Source: Nitrospira sp.
Lineage (GTDB): Bacteria > Nitrospirota > Nitrospiria > Nitrospirales > Nitrospiraceae
Assembly (NCBI GenBank): GCA_022843785.1
Contig: JALHMZ010000018.1
Span: forward strand, 1 to 49,907
Direction of reading: 5' to 3'
Length of the DNA stretch: 49,907 bases
The position numbers were made by a program, and so were the translations under genes. The notes under the pieces are model-generated. The model saw only the letters and a program-made list of their open reading frames with translations. It had not been told where the DNA came from and did no database searches. Positions 1 to 7,370 of this stretch are shown piece after piece. The stretch's first letter is position 1, and each line of letters starts with the position of its first letter.

Positions 1-120
1 GCGGCGCAGATCGTCTCGCGCATGTCGAACCTGGCGGATGTGATCTGGAACAATGCGCCCAAGAGCATTCTGGATCCGTTCCCCAGCCAGGTGGCCACGG
101 GACAAAAGACCGGCTACTAA
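1..120 (+). CDS. C-terminal end of an unrecognised protein (partial)
   Basis: Reading frame 1 is open from the window edge to a TAA at 118-120 and gives a 39-residue C-terminus rich in Asn, Pro and Ser, ending in Lys-Thr-Gly-Tyr. A strong intrinsic terminator follows about 60 nt downstream, which supports this being the true end of a transcribed gene. The fragment is too short for a family assignment and I do not recognise it. Confidence 0.7.
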   Translation, partial: AAQIVSRMSNLADVIWNNAPKSILDPFPSQVATGQKTGY

Positions 121-181
121 GCGAGGTTGACTAGCCCGTCTGGTTAACCCTCTTGGGTAATCTGGAACGGGATGAGTGAGC

Positions 182-222
182 AGAGGGGCTGCGCCATACC
201 GGCGCAGCCCCTCTTTCTTTTT
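182..222 (+). terminator. Rho-independent terminator
   Basis: Perfect 14-bp GC-rich stem (182-195 with 201-214), a 5-nt loop ATACC and a T-rich tail (TTTCTTTTT, 214-222). It ends transcription of the gene that stops at 120. Confidence 0.93.
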
Positions 223-270
223 GTTGAGACGTCTATGGGAAAAATACCGGAGAGCTAGGATGAAGCAGGC

Positions 271-348
271 TGGTGTCCCCAACGGGATTTGAACCCGTGT
301 TACTGCCTTGAAAGGGCAATGTCCTAGGCCAGGCTAGACGATGGGGAC
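271..348 (-). tRNA. tRNA-Glu (anticodon TTC)
   Basis: On the minus strand the gene folds as a cloverleaf: acceptor GTCCCCA pairs with TGGGGAC, the anticodon loop is CTTTCAA with anticodon TTC (Glu), the T loop contains TTCAAAT, and CCA is encoded (271-273). The mature 5' end is at 348. Confidence 0.95.
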
Positions 349-375
349 TTGTTGCGCTGAGCCAAGATGTAGACG

Positions 376-397
376 CACTCTTACCATATTAAGAGTG
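376..397. repeat. 8-bp inverted repeat upstream of tRNA-Glu
   Basis: CACTCTTA (376-383) and TAAGAGTG (390-397) face each other across a 6-nt spacer, between the tRNA-Glu gene and the 3' end of the gene at 414-821. There is no T-tract, so it is not a classic terminator. It may be an mRNA 3' structure or a site in the tRNA promoter region. Function unknown. Confidence 0.4.
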
Positions 398-413
398 ATA
401 CTGTCATCCGTTA

Positions 414-821
414 CTAATGCATCGGTTCATTCGGTGGATCGATGATTCCCGCATCGCTGGGGTATAATTGGCCCAATCGGTCGATGAGGGGGCGGGCTTC
501 CGGGGTGCTTCCTCTGGTTGGTTCACTGACTGGATGGTCCCAAACTAGGGTGTGGATATCAGCTTCGATGAGGAGAGATCGAATGGTCGATACACAGGCC
601 TCCAGCGTGAGTTCTGTTCCCCCCCGGAGGTCCAGGACACGTTCTTTTTGGCTTGTGGGAGGAGCGTCAGTATGGACGAGCGACCAACACTGGTCGAAAA
701 TTCTTCGTCGGAGATCTTCAGGAACATTGATGGTATTCAAGTCGGCTGTGCAGAGGGCGGTGACAAAGAGCACGAACTGCAAATCCGGCATTCCGGGATG
801 TTGGACATCAAGAGACTGCAT
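414..821 (-). CDS. Hypothetical protein, 135 aa
   Basis: Unrecognised small soluble protein with no membrane segment. The N-terminal third is hydrophobic-helical (LQFVLFVTALCTADL), and a middle stretch (LDLRGGTELTLEACVSTIRSL) looks like an alpha/beta fold. The start ATG at 821 is preceded by GGCGGGA at a usable distance. It is divergent from the MoaD/ThiS-like gene at 915, leaving a 93-bp shared promoter region. I prefer this frame to the overlapping plus-strand frame (442-921) because its residue composition is balanced, whereas the plus frame is loaded with Ser, Arg and Trp like an antisense shadow. No function can be assigned. Confidence 0.6.
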   Translation of the reverse strand: MQSLDVQHPGMPDLQFVLFVTALCTADLNTINVPEDLRRRIFDQCWSLVHTDAPPTSQKERVLDLRGGTELTLEACVSTIRSLLIEADIHTLVWDHPVSEPTRGSTPEARPLIDRLGQLYPSDAGIIDPPNEPMH

Positions 822-914
822 ATTCCCGCCATTATCGATAGAGATGGGGGCTGAGTCAATCCTCGGTGTAGGGTATCGTGGGAGTTTCCTCTATCCACAG
901 GGAGTCTCGATGGT

Positions 915-1190
915 ATGGTAACGATTGTCCTGACCGGCCAGCTCCAGACGGTTGATGGTGAACGCGATCTTGCCTGTGAGATTGCTGCACCAATATCCGT
1001 TCGGCAGCTGATTCAGAAGCAAGGTGTGCAACTTCGTCATCTGTTGCAGTTGCTACGGGAAAAGAAAGTTCTGGTGACCATCAACAAGCGGATTGCCAGT
1101 GAAGATTCTCTGGTTCAGGATGGCGATGCGATTCGTCTGGTCGGGCACGATGGCATGGGTGGGAGTGGGCTGGGGCCGTCACATTTCTAA
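915..1190 (+). CDS. MoaD/ThiS-like beta-grasp protein
   Basis: 91 residues with the pattern of the sulfur-carrier/ubiquitin-like beta-grasp fold: an N-terminal beta hairpin (VTIVLTGQLQTV), a helix (SVRQLIQKQG), then the ThiS-type segment VLVTINKRIASEDSLVQDGD and the strand AIRLVGHDGMGG. Classic MoaD and ThiS end exactly in Gly-Gly, which is adenylated and thiocarboxylated. Here Gly82-Gly83 is followed by eight more residues (SGLGPSHF), so the tail would need trimming or the protein does not carry sulfur. No moaE, thiG or E1-like partner is adjacent. Start ATG at 915. Family-level call is fairly sure; biochemical role is open. Confidence 0.75.
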   Translation: MVTIVLTGQLQTVDGERDLACEIAAPISVRQLIQKQGVQLRHLLQLLREKKVLVTINKRIASEDSLVQDGDAIRLVGHDGMGGSGLGPSHF

Positions 1191-1207
1191 TCTAATGGCC
1201 TGCGGAG

Positions 1208-1252
1208 ACACACAAGGGCTGTAGCCATTCAATGGCTACAGCCCTTGTGTGT
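1208..1252. terminator. Long perfect inverted repeat between convergent genes, probable bidirectional terminator
   Basis: 22-bp arms (1208-1229 and 1231-1252) are exact reverse complements around a single central base, so the hairpin closes with a small loop inside the arms. It lies between the 3' ends of the convergent MoaD/ThiS-like and HU genes, the usual place for a shared terminator. Neither side has a clean T-tract, so RNA stabilisation is an alternative. Confidence 0.7.
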
Positions 1253-1330
1253 TCGATCGTTATACACAGCGGATGAGACCTTACAAACGGCCACGCGCTG
1301 CGCTGCCATGAAGACGGAAATTCCTCGTCG

Positions 1331-1618
1331 TTACTTCTTTCCGAGAATTGCGTCCTTGGCTGCCTTGGCAACTCGGAACTTGACCACTCGCTTGGCTGGA
1401 ATCTTAATCTCTTCCCCGGTTTGAGGATTGCGTCCGATGCGGGCCTTCCGGTTGGCCAGCTTGAGTTTGCCGATACCGGGCACTGTAAAGACATTCTTGG
1501 CTTCACGATAAGCCAGTGCCGCGAAATCATCGAGAATCTGGACGGCGCCCTTCTTGGTGATCCCGGCTTTCCCAGCCAGGTAATCGGCGATTTGCGATTT
1601 GGTCATTGACTTTGCCAT
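1331..1618 (-). CDS. HU-family DNA-binding protein
   Basis: 95-residue HU/IHF-family histone-like protein that binds and bends DNA in the nucleoid. The N-terminal helix pair (MTKSQIADYLAGKAGITKKG) is typical. The beta-arm region contains the family signature around IGRNPQTGEEIKIPAK, with the arm-tip proline, and the basic C-terminal helix KAAKDAILGKK follows. I chose ATG at 1618 rather than an upstream in-frame Met because a perfect AAGGAGGT sits about 8 nt before it and the upstream extension (to 1729) has no HU similarity. A sigma-70-type promoter lies at 1756-1784, giving a leader of roughly 130 nt. Confidence 0.95.
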   Translation of the reverse strand: MAKSMTKSQIADYLAGKAGITKKGAVQILDDFAALAYREAKNVFTVPGIGKLKLANRKARIGRNPQTGEEIKIPAKRVVKFRVAKAAKDAILGKK

Positions 1619-1755
1619 TCGTGGACCTCCTTGAAGGTGAGAGAAGTAATGTGAACTCGATATTTCCGCCAACTCGCCTGCGTCGAAAACGTTCGGACTC
1701 GCAAGGTCGGTGTCATGAAACGCTCGCAAATACGCATACGGCGAAAACCCGCGAG

Positions 1756-1784
1756 AGTGTAGCCAAGAGTCTTAAGACTGTCAA
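1756..1784 (-). promoter_or_regulatory. Sigma-70-type promoter of the HU gene
   Basis: Minus strand: TTGACA (1784-1779), exactly 17 nt, then TACACT (1761-1756). The -35 is perfect and the -10 matches TATAAT at four of six positions. It points at the HU gene whose start is at 1618. Confidence 0.7.
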
Positions 1785-1924
1785 TGAGAAAAACGCACGT
1801 CTGGTGCGATGAAATGCGCTTATGGCTATTGCGGTGCGGATCGTCAAGCCGGTACAGTAGGGGGCTGAGGTTACTTAGCTCGATAGAATCTGTCCTTATC
1901 CATGGACAGGACTGGGGATATACT

Positions 1925-2485
1925 ATGGGCAAGGAATTACCGATTGTCTCCACGGCCACGCCGGAAGCTGCATCGGAACAAGCTGAAAAGGTTATCTATT
2001 CTCGCGTATTTTGCCAAAGGGACAACTCGCCGCCACTCCGGCTGCTGGTGGAGTTTTTGAGAATGCGCGGTCAAACTCCGATCATTCCTTCCGGGATCGA
2101 CGAGATTGCATTAGATGAATGGGCATGGGTCCAAATGGCATTGAGTTACCAGCAGGACCGCAAGCCAATCCAGCTATTCTGCTTACGAGATCGAGGTACC
2201 TACAAGGATGTCTTCGACCAGGAGAGAGGGCAATTTTCTCAACTGCTCTCCGTTCATGACGGGATGGAGTCGCAGCTTGTGCGGAGCTATCTCACTGATT
2301 GCCGGTTTATTCTGACCACCCGGATGATTGAGCAGGACATCACTGAGGAGGGATACGATTTCAACGGATGGATCTTGGAGTTCTACCAGGAGCAATGCAA
2401 TGGGATCGTCCAGATCGACAATCGAGGCTTCTATTCGCCTAAGGGTGAGCTGATCATCGATATGTCGGTCTCCGTCGAAGACTAG
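1925..2485 (+). CDS. Hypothetical protein, 186 aa
   Basis: Unrecognised soluble acidic protein. Start ATG at 1925 follows a GGGGAT stretch; the upstream in-frame extension to 1784 overlaps the HU promoter and has noncoding composition, so it is excluded. The sequence has an N-terminal charged segment, a central region with many aromatics (ALDEWAWVQMALSYQQDRKP) and a C-terminal beta-rich part ending in SVSVED. The next gene begins 7 nt after its stop, so it is probably co-transcribed with the YkgJ-type protein. No motif supports a function. Confidence 0.8.
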   Translation: MGKELPIVSTATPEAASEQAEKVIYSRVFCQRDNSPPLRLLVEFLRMRGQTPIIPSGIDEIALDEWAWVQMALSYQQDRKPIQLFCLRDRGTYKDVFDQERGQFSQLLSVHDGMESQLVRSYLTDCRFILTTRMIEQDITEEGYDFNGWILEFYQEQCNGIVQIDNRGFYSPKGELIIDMSVSVED

Positions 2486-2491
2486 AGTAAG

Positions 2492-3136
2492 GTGTCCAAC
2501 CACTACGTTTCACGATCTGATTCCCAGCTTTTCGATAAAACCTCCCACTGGTTTTCCCGTGCCAGGTCGGCGCTGAATGACAACCTGCCCTGCTGCCGGG
2601 GTTGTTCCCATTGTTGCGTGGGCCTGTTCCCCGTCACGATTCTCGATCGACAGGAAATTCAGCGAGGCCTGCACTCAATTCCTTCTGAACAACGCCGGGC
2701 GATTGAGGAGAGGGCGGTCCGGCAAGCCCGTATGATACAGGCGTCAGCGCCGCAATTGGCCCTTCACCCAGTCATCGACCACTGGCACGACCGTGACACG
2801 GACGCGCTTGTCGAGCGATTTCGCGAGCTGCCCTGCCCAGCCTTGGAAGCGAACGGGAGTTGCAGTCTTTATGAGTTTCGCCCACTCGCCTGTCGATCAA
2901 TGGGTATTCCCGTCGAGAGTGACGGTATCGTGCAGGGCGCCTGCGCCATTCAAACATCGGTTCCTCTCATTCGACTCTCCCCATCGTTTCGCCACGAGGA
3001 AGATCGTCTTGCCGGCGAAGAGGCAGAAGAACTGGCGCAGTTGCGTGTTCGACAGAGGATGCCGGGCGAAGAACTGCTCCTCCCCTATGCGTTTCTACCC
3101 GATGTTTTGGAAGAACCGATGAAAGCAGTGACCTAG
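2492..3136 (+). CDS. YkgJ-family cysteine cluster protein
   Basis: 214 residues with the metal-binding pattern of the YkgJ family (putative Zn/Fe-S cluster-binding, formerly UPF0153): an N-terminal cluster with Cys34, 35, 38, 41 and 42 (CCRGCSHCC), then CPALE, CSLYEFRPLACR near residues 120-145, the typical second half with RPxxCR. The start is GTG at 2492, 6 nt after the upstream stop, with only a weak ribosome binding site, so it probably depends on coupling. The family's reaction is unknown; roles in metal handling or as a redox/oxygenase accessory have been suggested. A second member lies at 22459-23295. Confidence 0.85.
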   Translation: MSNHYVSRSDSQLFDKTSHWFSRARSALNDNLPCCRGCSHCCVGLFPVTILDRQEIQRGLHSIPSEQRRAIEERAVRQARMIQASAPQLALHPVIDHWHDRDTDALVERFRELPCPALEANGSCSLYEFRPLACRSMGIPVESDGIVQGACAIQTSVPLIRLSPSFRHEEDRLAGEEAEELAQLRVRQRMPGEELLLPYAFLPDVLEEPMKAVT

Positions 3137-3183
3137 ACAGCGGCTTTCACGCCGTGCTAAGGTGCATCTTATTGCTTGCGGGA

Positions 3184-3260
3184 GCGCCTGTAGCTCAGCT
3201 GGATAGAGCATCAGCCTCCGGAGCTGAGGGCCACAGGTTCAAATCCTGTCAGGCGCACCA
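3184..3260 (+). tRNA. tRNA-Arg (anticodon CCG)
   Basis: Cloverleaf with acceptor GCGCCTG paired to CAGGCGC, anticodon loop CTCCGGA with anticodon CCG (Arg), T loop TTCAAAT and encoded CCA (3258-3260). Confidence 0.96.
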
Positions 3261-3316
3261 TCCAGCACGCAAGCGACCGCATCCGCCAGTACATAGCCTC
3301 GACGTTCACACCCGGT

Positions 3317-3396
<80 letters not shown>

Positions 3397-3855
3397 AAGC
3401 TTCGCTTGTCCCGTGCGCGCTTCTTTTATTGCTGCGCGCGGATAAACCCAATTGGAAGATCTCCCTCTCCTGTAATTTTAGCTTGCTTCTGCCGATGGCT
3501 ATTCGAATGCAGCCACAGAAGAGACTCGCCTCTTTTATGCCACTGGGTAGTGGGGCTCGGCCTGCCCCCAGGCACCTTGGTAACAGGCAGAATGTCCCTA
3601 TTTTCCCGTCCTCGTGTGTGACAAGCCATGCCGCAGAGAACTCGGCTGGCGACTGTATTCTCGTGGCGCTGCACAGGGCCTCCTTCGACGCTTTCGACCC
3701 ACCTCATTGCAGGTAGGATATTCAGAATGACCCCATTTTCTTTGCAAATCTTGAAATTATTAAAGTGTCCGCGTACTCTACTTCTCTCAAAGTCGAAAAC
3801 ATAGATAATCAGAACTTTTACCACAAAAAATAAGACGAGAAGTCAGAGATCGTGC
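3397..3855. other. Noncoding left end of the island
   Basis: About 460 bp with no convincing gene. Open frames exist on both strands (for example 3426-3824 minus), but they have no recognisable motif and poor composition. GC content falls from left to right, and the last 130 bp before the operon are AT-rich. A possible weak promoter is TTGAAA (3751-3756), 17 nt, TACTCT (3774-3779); another AT-rich box, GATAAT, is at 3804-3809. This may be where an integrase gene once lay. Confidence 0.5.
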
Positions 3856-4686
3856 ATGCTTAACCTTTTCGCAATAGCGAAACAGAATGCGGTAGCAATT
3901 TCACAGGCATATCAAAGGGAGCTTGATTCAATTTCCGGTTCAGAAGCTTCCATAGTTAGCAGTTTCGCTACATGGGTCGAAGCAACTGCACAGCTATCTA
4001 TAAATGCGAGACTTCATGTATTGGTACGCCTTGTCACCGGGGGGGCCCATTTAAACACCTATGAGTTGACTGATGAATTAGCTCGGCTAAGCGGGCGCAC
4101 TCGTGATGACCTATTGCGAGAGCGTCTCAATACCTTTTATGAGAAACGCACTAATTTCGACTTGGCTTTTGTAAATGGAGATAAGTTCCGCTACGGCATG
4201 TTGAACGGAGGAGGGGTGGGCCTATCCCAGTATGGAACATATTGCCTCGTTCTCGATTGGAGCGTTTTAGGGTCTGTAGAAGATATAGCTTACTTACCTG
4301 GGGATAGCTTGAAACTTTGCTTGAGAGCGGACGGTAGTTTAGATCAAGGTCTCGTCGAGCATTCTACAACTCCCCATTCTCACCGTCATTTCATGGCAGC
4401 AAAAGAGCGTGTACACGATATATTATCCACCACAAGCCAACACTGGCCTGAGGTTCTAGTTAGTTCTAAGGATAAATATTTCGAAGCGATTTTCATCGGA
4501 ACCGTTACCTTGTCTAGTGTAAAATGCGTGAGAATAGTCAAGTCTGAATATGATCGGTTGTGGGATATGGCTTTTAAAAGCCTGGATAAGCATCTAAGTG
4601 ACGCTGAACGAGCAGAAGTCGATGACTTCCTTCAGTTCCGAAGAGGTGTGGTAGATGGAATAATCAAAGAGGAGGTTATGAGGTGA
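3856..4686 (+). CDS. Island operon gene 1: unknown protein, 276 aa
   Basis: I do not recognise this protein. It appears soluble, with no signal peptide or membrane segment. The N-terminal 110 residues look helical; the centre is Gly-rich with beta character (RYGMLNGGGVGLSQYG around 120-135, then YCLVLDWSVLG); and there is a His-rich segment (TTPHSHRHF near 180), followed by a charged helical C-terminus. ATG at 3856 is chosen as the first Met after the AT-rich leader; the ribosome binding site is weak. Its TGA overlaps the GTG start of the next gene (GTGA), which indicates translational coupling. Codon use (many ATA, TTA, GTA) differs from the flanking chromosome. Its association with the variant ATPase two genes on suggests a sensor or effector of one system, which is inference. 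Confidence 0.85.
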   Translation: MLNLFAIAKQNAVAISQAYQRELDSISGSEASIVSSFATWVEATAQLSINARLHVLVRLVTGGAHLNTYELTDELARLSGRTRDDLLRERLNTFYEKRTNFDLAFVNGDKFRYGMLNGGGVGLSQYGTYCLVLDWSVLGSVEDIAYLPGDSLKLCLRADGSLDQGLVEHSTTPHSHRHFMAAKERVHDILSTTSQHWPEVLVSSKDKYFEAIFIGTVTLSSVKCVRIVKSEYDRLWDMAFKSLDKHLSDAERAEVDDFLQFRRGVVDGIIKEEVMR

Positions 4687-5294
4687 GATTGCGATTAGAG
4701 GCGATCTCGGTTCCAGATGGAGTGGGAATCGTACGATCTGGACAAACCTTAAGGCTCGCCAGGCCACCTTACCTACTTATCAATTCCCCTGTAATAAGCG
4801 AAGACTCGCTACAAGAGGCAATTTTGAAAGCTGGTTTTTCTGCCTCAAATGTTGGTTTTCAAAATTGGGAAGAACTTATACGGTTTCTCAACTCAAAGGT
4901 AGTTGAGTACCGTGAGCGGCAAGGGCGACCCATACCCAACTCAATTTCACCCAAAGATATTATCGACATGGCTCCCCCCGAGGTAGTTAACGGCTTTCTA
5001 GAGCGAGTCGAATCAGAGCTGATACCTCAGCACCACTTTGACCATGCAGAAGCAATTCTCTTGGCGGTACTATCCAACCAAAGTCTATTGGAACGTCCGA
5101 TGGTACTAACCCGAGCTACGCAGTTGCTTCGATTAATCAAAGAGGCACGCGACACTTCAAGTCATGGAATCGAGACGTTAGCTAGGCGTGATCTTCGATT
5201 CCCCAGCTTGATTAAGCACAACGAGGTAGAAAGAAGTGACCGACTTGCAAGAGCCATCGAAACGCGCGGATGTGTGTTCGTACCGGCCTCTTGA
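4683..5294 (+). CDS. Island operon gene 2: unknown protein, 203 aa
   Basis: Unrecognised soluble protein. The first 40 residues alternate like beta strands (LRLEAISVPDGVGIV, GQTLRLARPPYLLI), and the rest is largely helical, with HHFDHAEAILLAVLS near 120 and Arg-rich stretches towards the end (TRATQLLRLIKEARD, ETLARRDLRF). Translation starts at GTG 4683, inside the stop of gene 1 (GTGA overlap), and stops 6 nt before the ATG of gene 3, so all three are almost certainly made from one message. The fixed spacing and small size suggest an adaptor or regulatory subunit for the ATPase, but nothing in the sequence proves this. Confidence 0.82.
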   Translation: MRLRLEAISVPDGVGIVRSGQTLRLARPPYLLINSPVISEDSLQEAILKAGFSASNVGFQNWEELIRFLNSKVVEYRERQGRPIPNSISPKDIIDMAPPEVVNGFLERVESELIPQHHFDHAEAILLAVLSNQSLLERPMVLTRATQLLRLIKEARDTSSHGIETLARRDLRFPSLIKHNEVERSDRLARAIETRGCVFVPAS

Positions 5295-5300
5295 AATTCA

Positions 5301-7091
5301 ATGAAAACAGTAACCTTCTATAGCTATAAAGGGGGGGCGGGGCGTTCATTGGCTCTGGCTAATGCTGCGCGTTATCTTGCGCGGCTTAAGTACAAAGTAG
5401 TCGCATTGGATTTTGACTTGGAAGCTCCCGGGTTGCACTATAAATTTGCCTCCACATCAGACGCTAAGCCTCTCCCGGTGTCAGCCGGCGTTGTCGATTA
5501 CATATATAATTTTGTTGTAGAGGGTCGGATAGAAGATTCGATCAAAAGCTTTGCATACAATGTGAGCGTTCCAGGAGTTGATAAGCCTCTAGTTCACTTA
5601 ATTCCCGCAGGAAGAGCTCCATCAAAAGAATACTGGACGAAACTCGCACGAATCAATTGGCATGATTTGTTTTATTCGAAAGATGCCAAAGGCGTTCAAG
5701 TATTCCTAGAGCTAAAAAATCGCATTCTTGACGAGCTGGCCCCTGACTTTCTCCTCATAGATTCACGCACCGGCATTACTGAGATGGGTGGTGTGGCAAC
5801 CACTTTGTTGGCCGACATGGTGATCTGTTTGGTTCTTCCCACGATGGAAAATCTTGAAGGGGCGCGAGCTGTTTTGCGCAGTTTAAACCACTCCGTGCGC
5901 GAGAGTGGACGTGATCGCCTCGAACTGATGGTAGCTCTTAGTCGACTACCGCAGATGAAAGAATCAGATAGCGAGGAAAAGTTTATCCGAGTAATCCGCT
6001 CTACCCTCAATGAGGAGGCCGAGGATCTCAAGGATACTCTGTCGTGCTCAGAAATATATGTACTGCATTCTGAGTCAGCGTTGGAGATCAAAGAAGTGCT
6101 TCGCGTTGGTAGCGGTATTAGTCCGGATGATTCAATACTCCTTAGGGACTATTTGAGGCTATTTGCGAGTGTGGTGCCGAGGGAACTGATTCAATCAAAG
6201 ATTGGAGTCCTTGTTGAAAGAGCCAAACAACGTATCTGGGAGGAGCCTGAAGCGGCACTTAAGGAAGTTGAAGAATTGGCAGAGTCATTCGGGCATCCTG
6301 AACTCTACCGAGCCCTGCTTAGCTTTTATGAGGTAAGAAATGTTCCGGTGTCTCTAGCAATTAAGCGTGCTCAACGATTGTGGGAACTTACGGGCAATTC
6401 GAATGATCCCTTGCTATGGAAAATTGTACAGAAATTTGCCGACGGTTCTTTAGTGGGAGCGAGAGCGTCACGAGCCGGAAATTGGAGTGATAACTTCCAG
6501 TTTATCGAGGCCATATGGCGGAATGCTGGAAATCGTGATCCGCAGGTGGCAATGAAGCTGTCTAGTGCCTACTCGATGATGGATTTGGATTCTCATGCGG
6601 CAGATCTACTTTTAGAGACGATTAAGGCGCTGGGACCAGATCCCGCTCTAGTTTCTCGATGTATTCGAATGCTAGATTTTGCGAATAGGGGTACTGAAGC
6701 AGATTTATTGATCAAGGATTTAAAGCAGGGGCTTTCGAGTGATCCTACTTTTGTTCAAGCTTGGGCGAAACATGCACTGAAAGCAAAGAGCGCCGACGCT
6801 CTTAGTGAGATTTCTCAGCCTGTGTTTATTGATCTACTTTTGCAAGTTGATACTCCTACAGTCGCACGCATGTATTCTAAGTTGGGTTCGTTGGCAGAGT
6901 CCAATCTGTTGGCCGAGAAATATGCGCGCGAGGCAGTATTCTCGGAACCGCATGACCTCGCGAAAATAAGGGAAGCAGGAATGCTTTATCACGATTTGGG
7001 ACGAGCGGAAGAATTTGTAAGGCTTGCTGAAGGTAGAGTCCCGCAGCGCATACTCAGCGAAATTCAAGAACGGTTTGAGATTTTGAGCTGA
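5301..7091 (+). CDS. Island operon gene 3: MinD/ParA-like ATPase with variant KGGxGR P-loop and helical-repeat C-terminus
   Basis: 596 residues. Residues 1-300 form a SIMIBI-class, MinD/ParA-like ATPase. The deviant Walker A is YKGGAGRS (Lys10 to Ser16), where the usual P-loop Lys is Arg15 and the signature Lys10 is kept. The A' motif is VVALDFDLEAPGLH (Asp37, Asp39) and Walker B is FLLIDSRTG (Asp154) followed by ITEMGG. The KGGxGR plus DSRTG combination marks the family annotated as KGGVGR-motif variant ATPases, members of which occur in NTP-dependent conflict-type gene clusters. Residues 300-596 are a helical array with TPR-like spacing (for example EEPEAALKEVEELAESFGHPE, NLLAEKYAREAVFSEPHDL). 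No membrane segment is seen. The ATG at 5301 lies 6 nt after gene 2 with no strong ribosome binding site. ATP binding is likely; hydrolysis with Arg at this position is uncertain. Confidence 0.88.
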   Translation: MKTVTFYSYKGGAGRSLALANAARYLARLKYKVVALDFDLEAPGLHYKFASTSDAKPLPVSAGVVDYIYNFVVEGRIEDSIKSFAYNVSVPGVDKPLVHLIPAGRAPSKEYWTKLARINWHDLFYSKDAKGVQVFLELKNRILDELAPDFLLIDSRTGITEMGGVATTLLADMVICLVLPTMENLEGARAVLRSLNHSVRESGRDRLELMVALSRLPQMKESDSEEKFIRVIRSTLNEEAEDLKDTLSCSEIYVLHSESALEIKEVLRVGSGISPDDSILLRDYLRLFASVVPRELIQSKIGVLVERAKQRIWEEPEAALKEVEELAESFGHPELYRALLSFYEVRNVPVSLAIKRAQRLWELTGNSNDPLLWKIVQKFADGSLVGARASRAGNWSDNFQFIEAIWRNAGNRDPQVAMKLSSAYSMMDLDSHAADLLLETIKALGPDPALVSRCIRMLDFANRGTEADLLIKDLKQGLSSDPTFVQAWAKHALKAKSADALSEISQPVFIDLLLQVDTPTVARMYSKLGSLAESNLLAEKYAREAVFSEPHDLAKIREAGMLYHDLGRAEEFVRLAEGRVPQRILSEIQERFEILS

Positions 7092-7232
7092 TGTAGTGCA
7101 AGTATGCAGATTAGTTGTAGCCAACGGTCCGAAAAGGATCTCCTCTAGTTAGTAACAAATCCTGATCCTGGCCTTGCTCCCGATTCGACTCCCGATGACC
7201 GTCAAACCCTTATGAAAACACCCTTGTTCAAG

Positions 7233-7281
7233 CTCTTAATCAGCAGGCTGTAGGTTCGACCCCTACACGGCCCACCAAACC
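7233..7281 (+). repeat. Right attachment-like repeat (attR), displaced tRNA-Lys 3' fragment
   Basis: Copy of the 3' half of tRNA-Lys including CCA and four following bases, with two transitions relative to 3348-3396. The 5' half of a tRNA is absent, so this is not a functional gene. It is the expected footprint of site-specific integration. The 140 bp between the ATPase stop (7091) and this repeat, and the roughly 90 bp after it up to the thiolase gene, show no gene. A short palindrome (AGAGCC-GGC-GGCTCT) lies near 7295-7310. Confidence 0.88.
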
Positions 7282-7370
7282 GCACTTCGTGAGAGCCGGC
7301 GGCTCTTCTGGCGTAGCCCCTCTTTGTTGGCGCCGCCGAATAAATACCTCCAGTTGATGGTTCTATTTCT

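Noticed and set aside
442..921. 159-aa plus-strand open frame opposite the hypothetical gene at 414-821
   Set aside because: Rich in Ser, Arg and Trp, no ribosome binding site, and its end overlaps the MoaD/ThiS-like start; reads as antisense of the minus-strand gene.
3426..3824. 132-aa minus-strand open frame at the left end of the island
   Set aside because: No recognisable motif and the composition changes midway; no ribosome binding site. It could be a remnant, but nothing supports a gene call.
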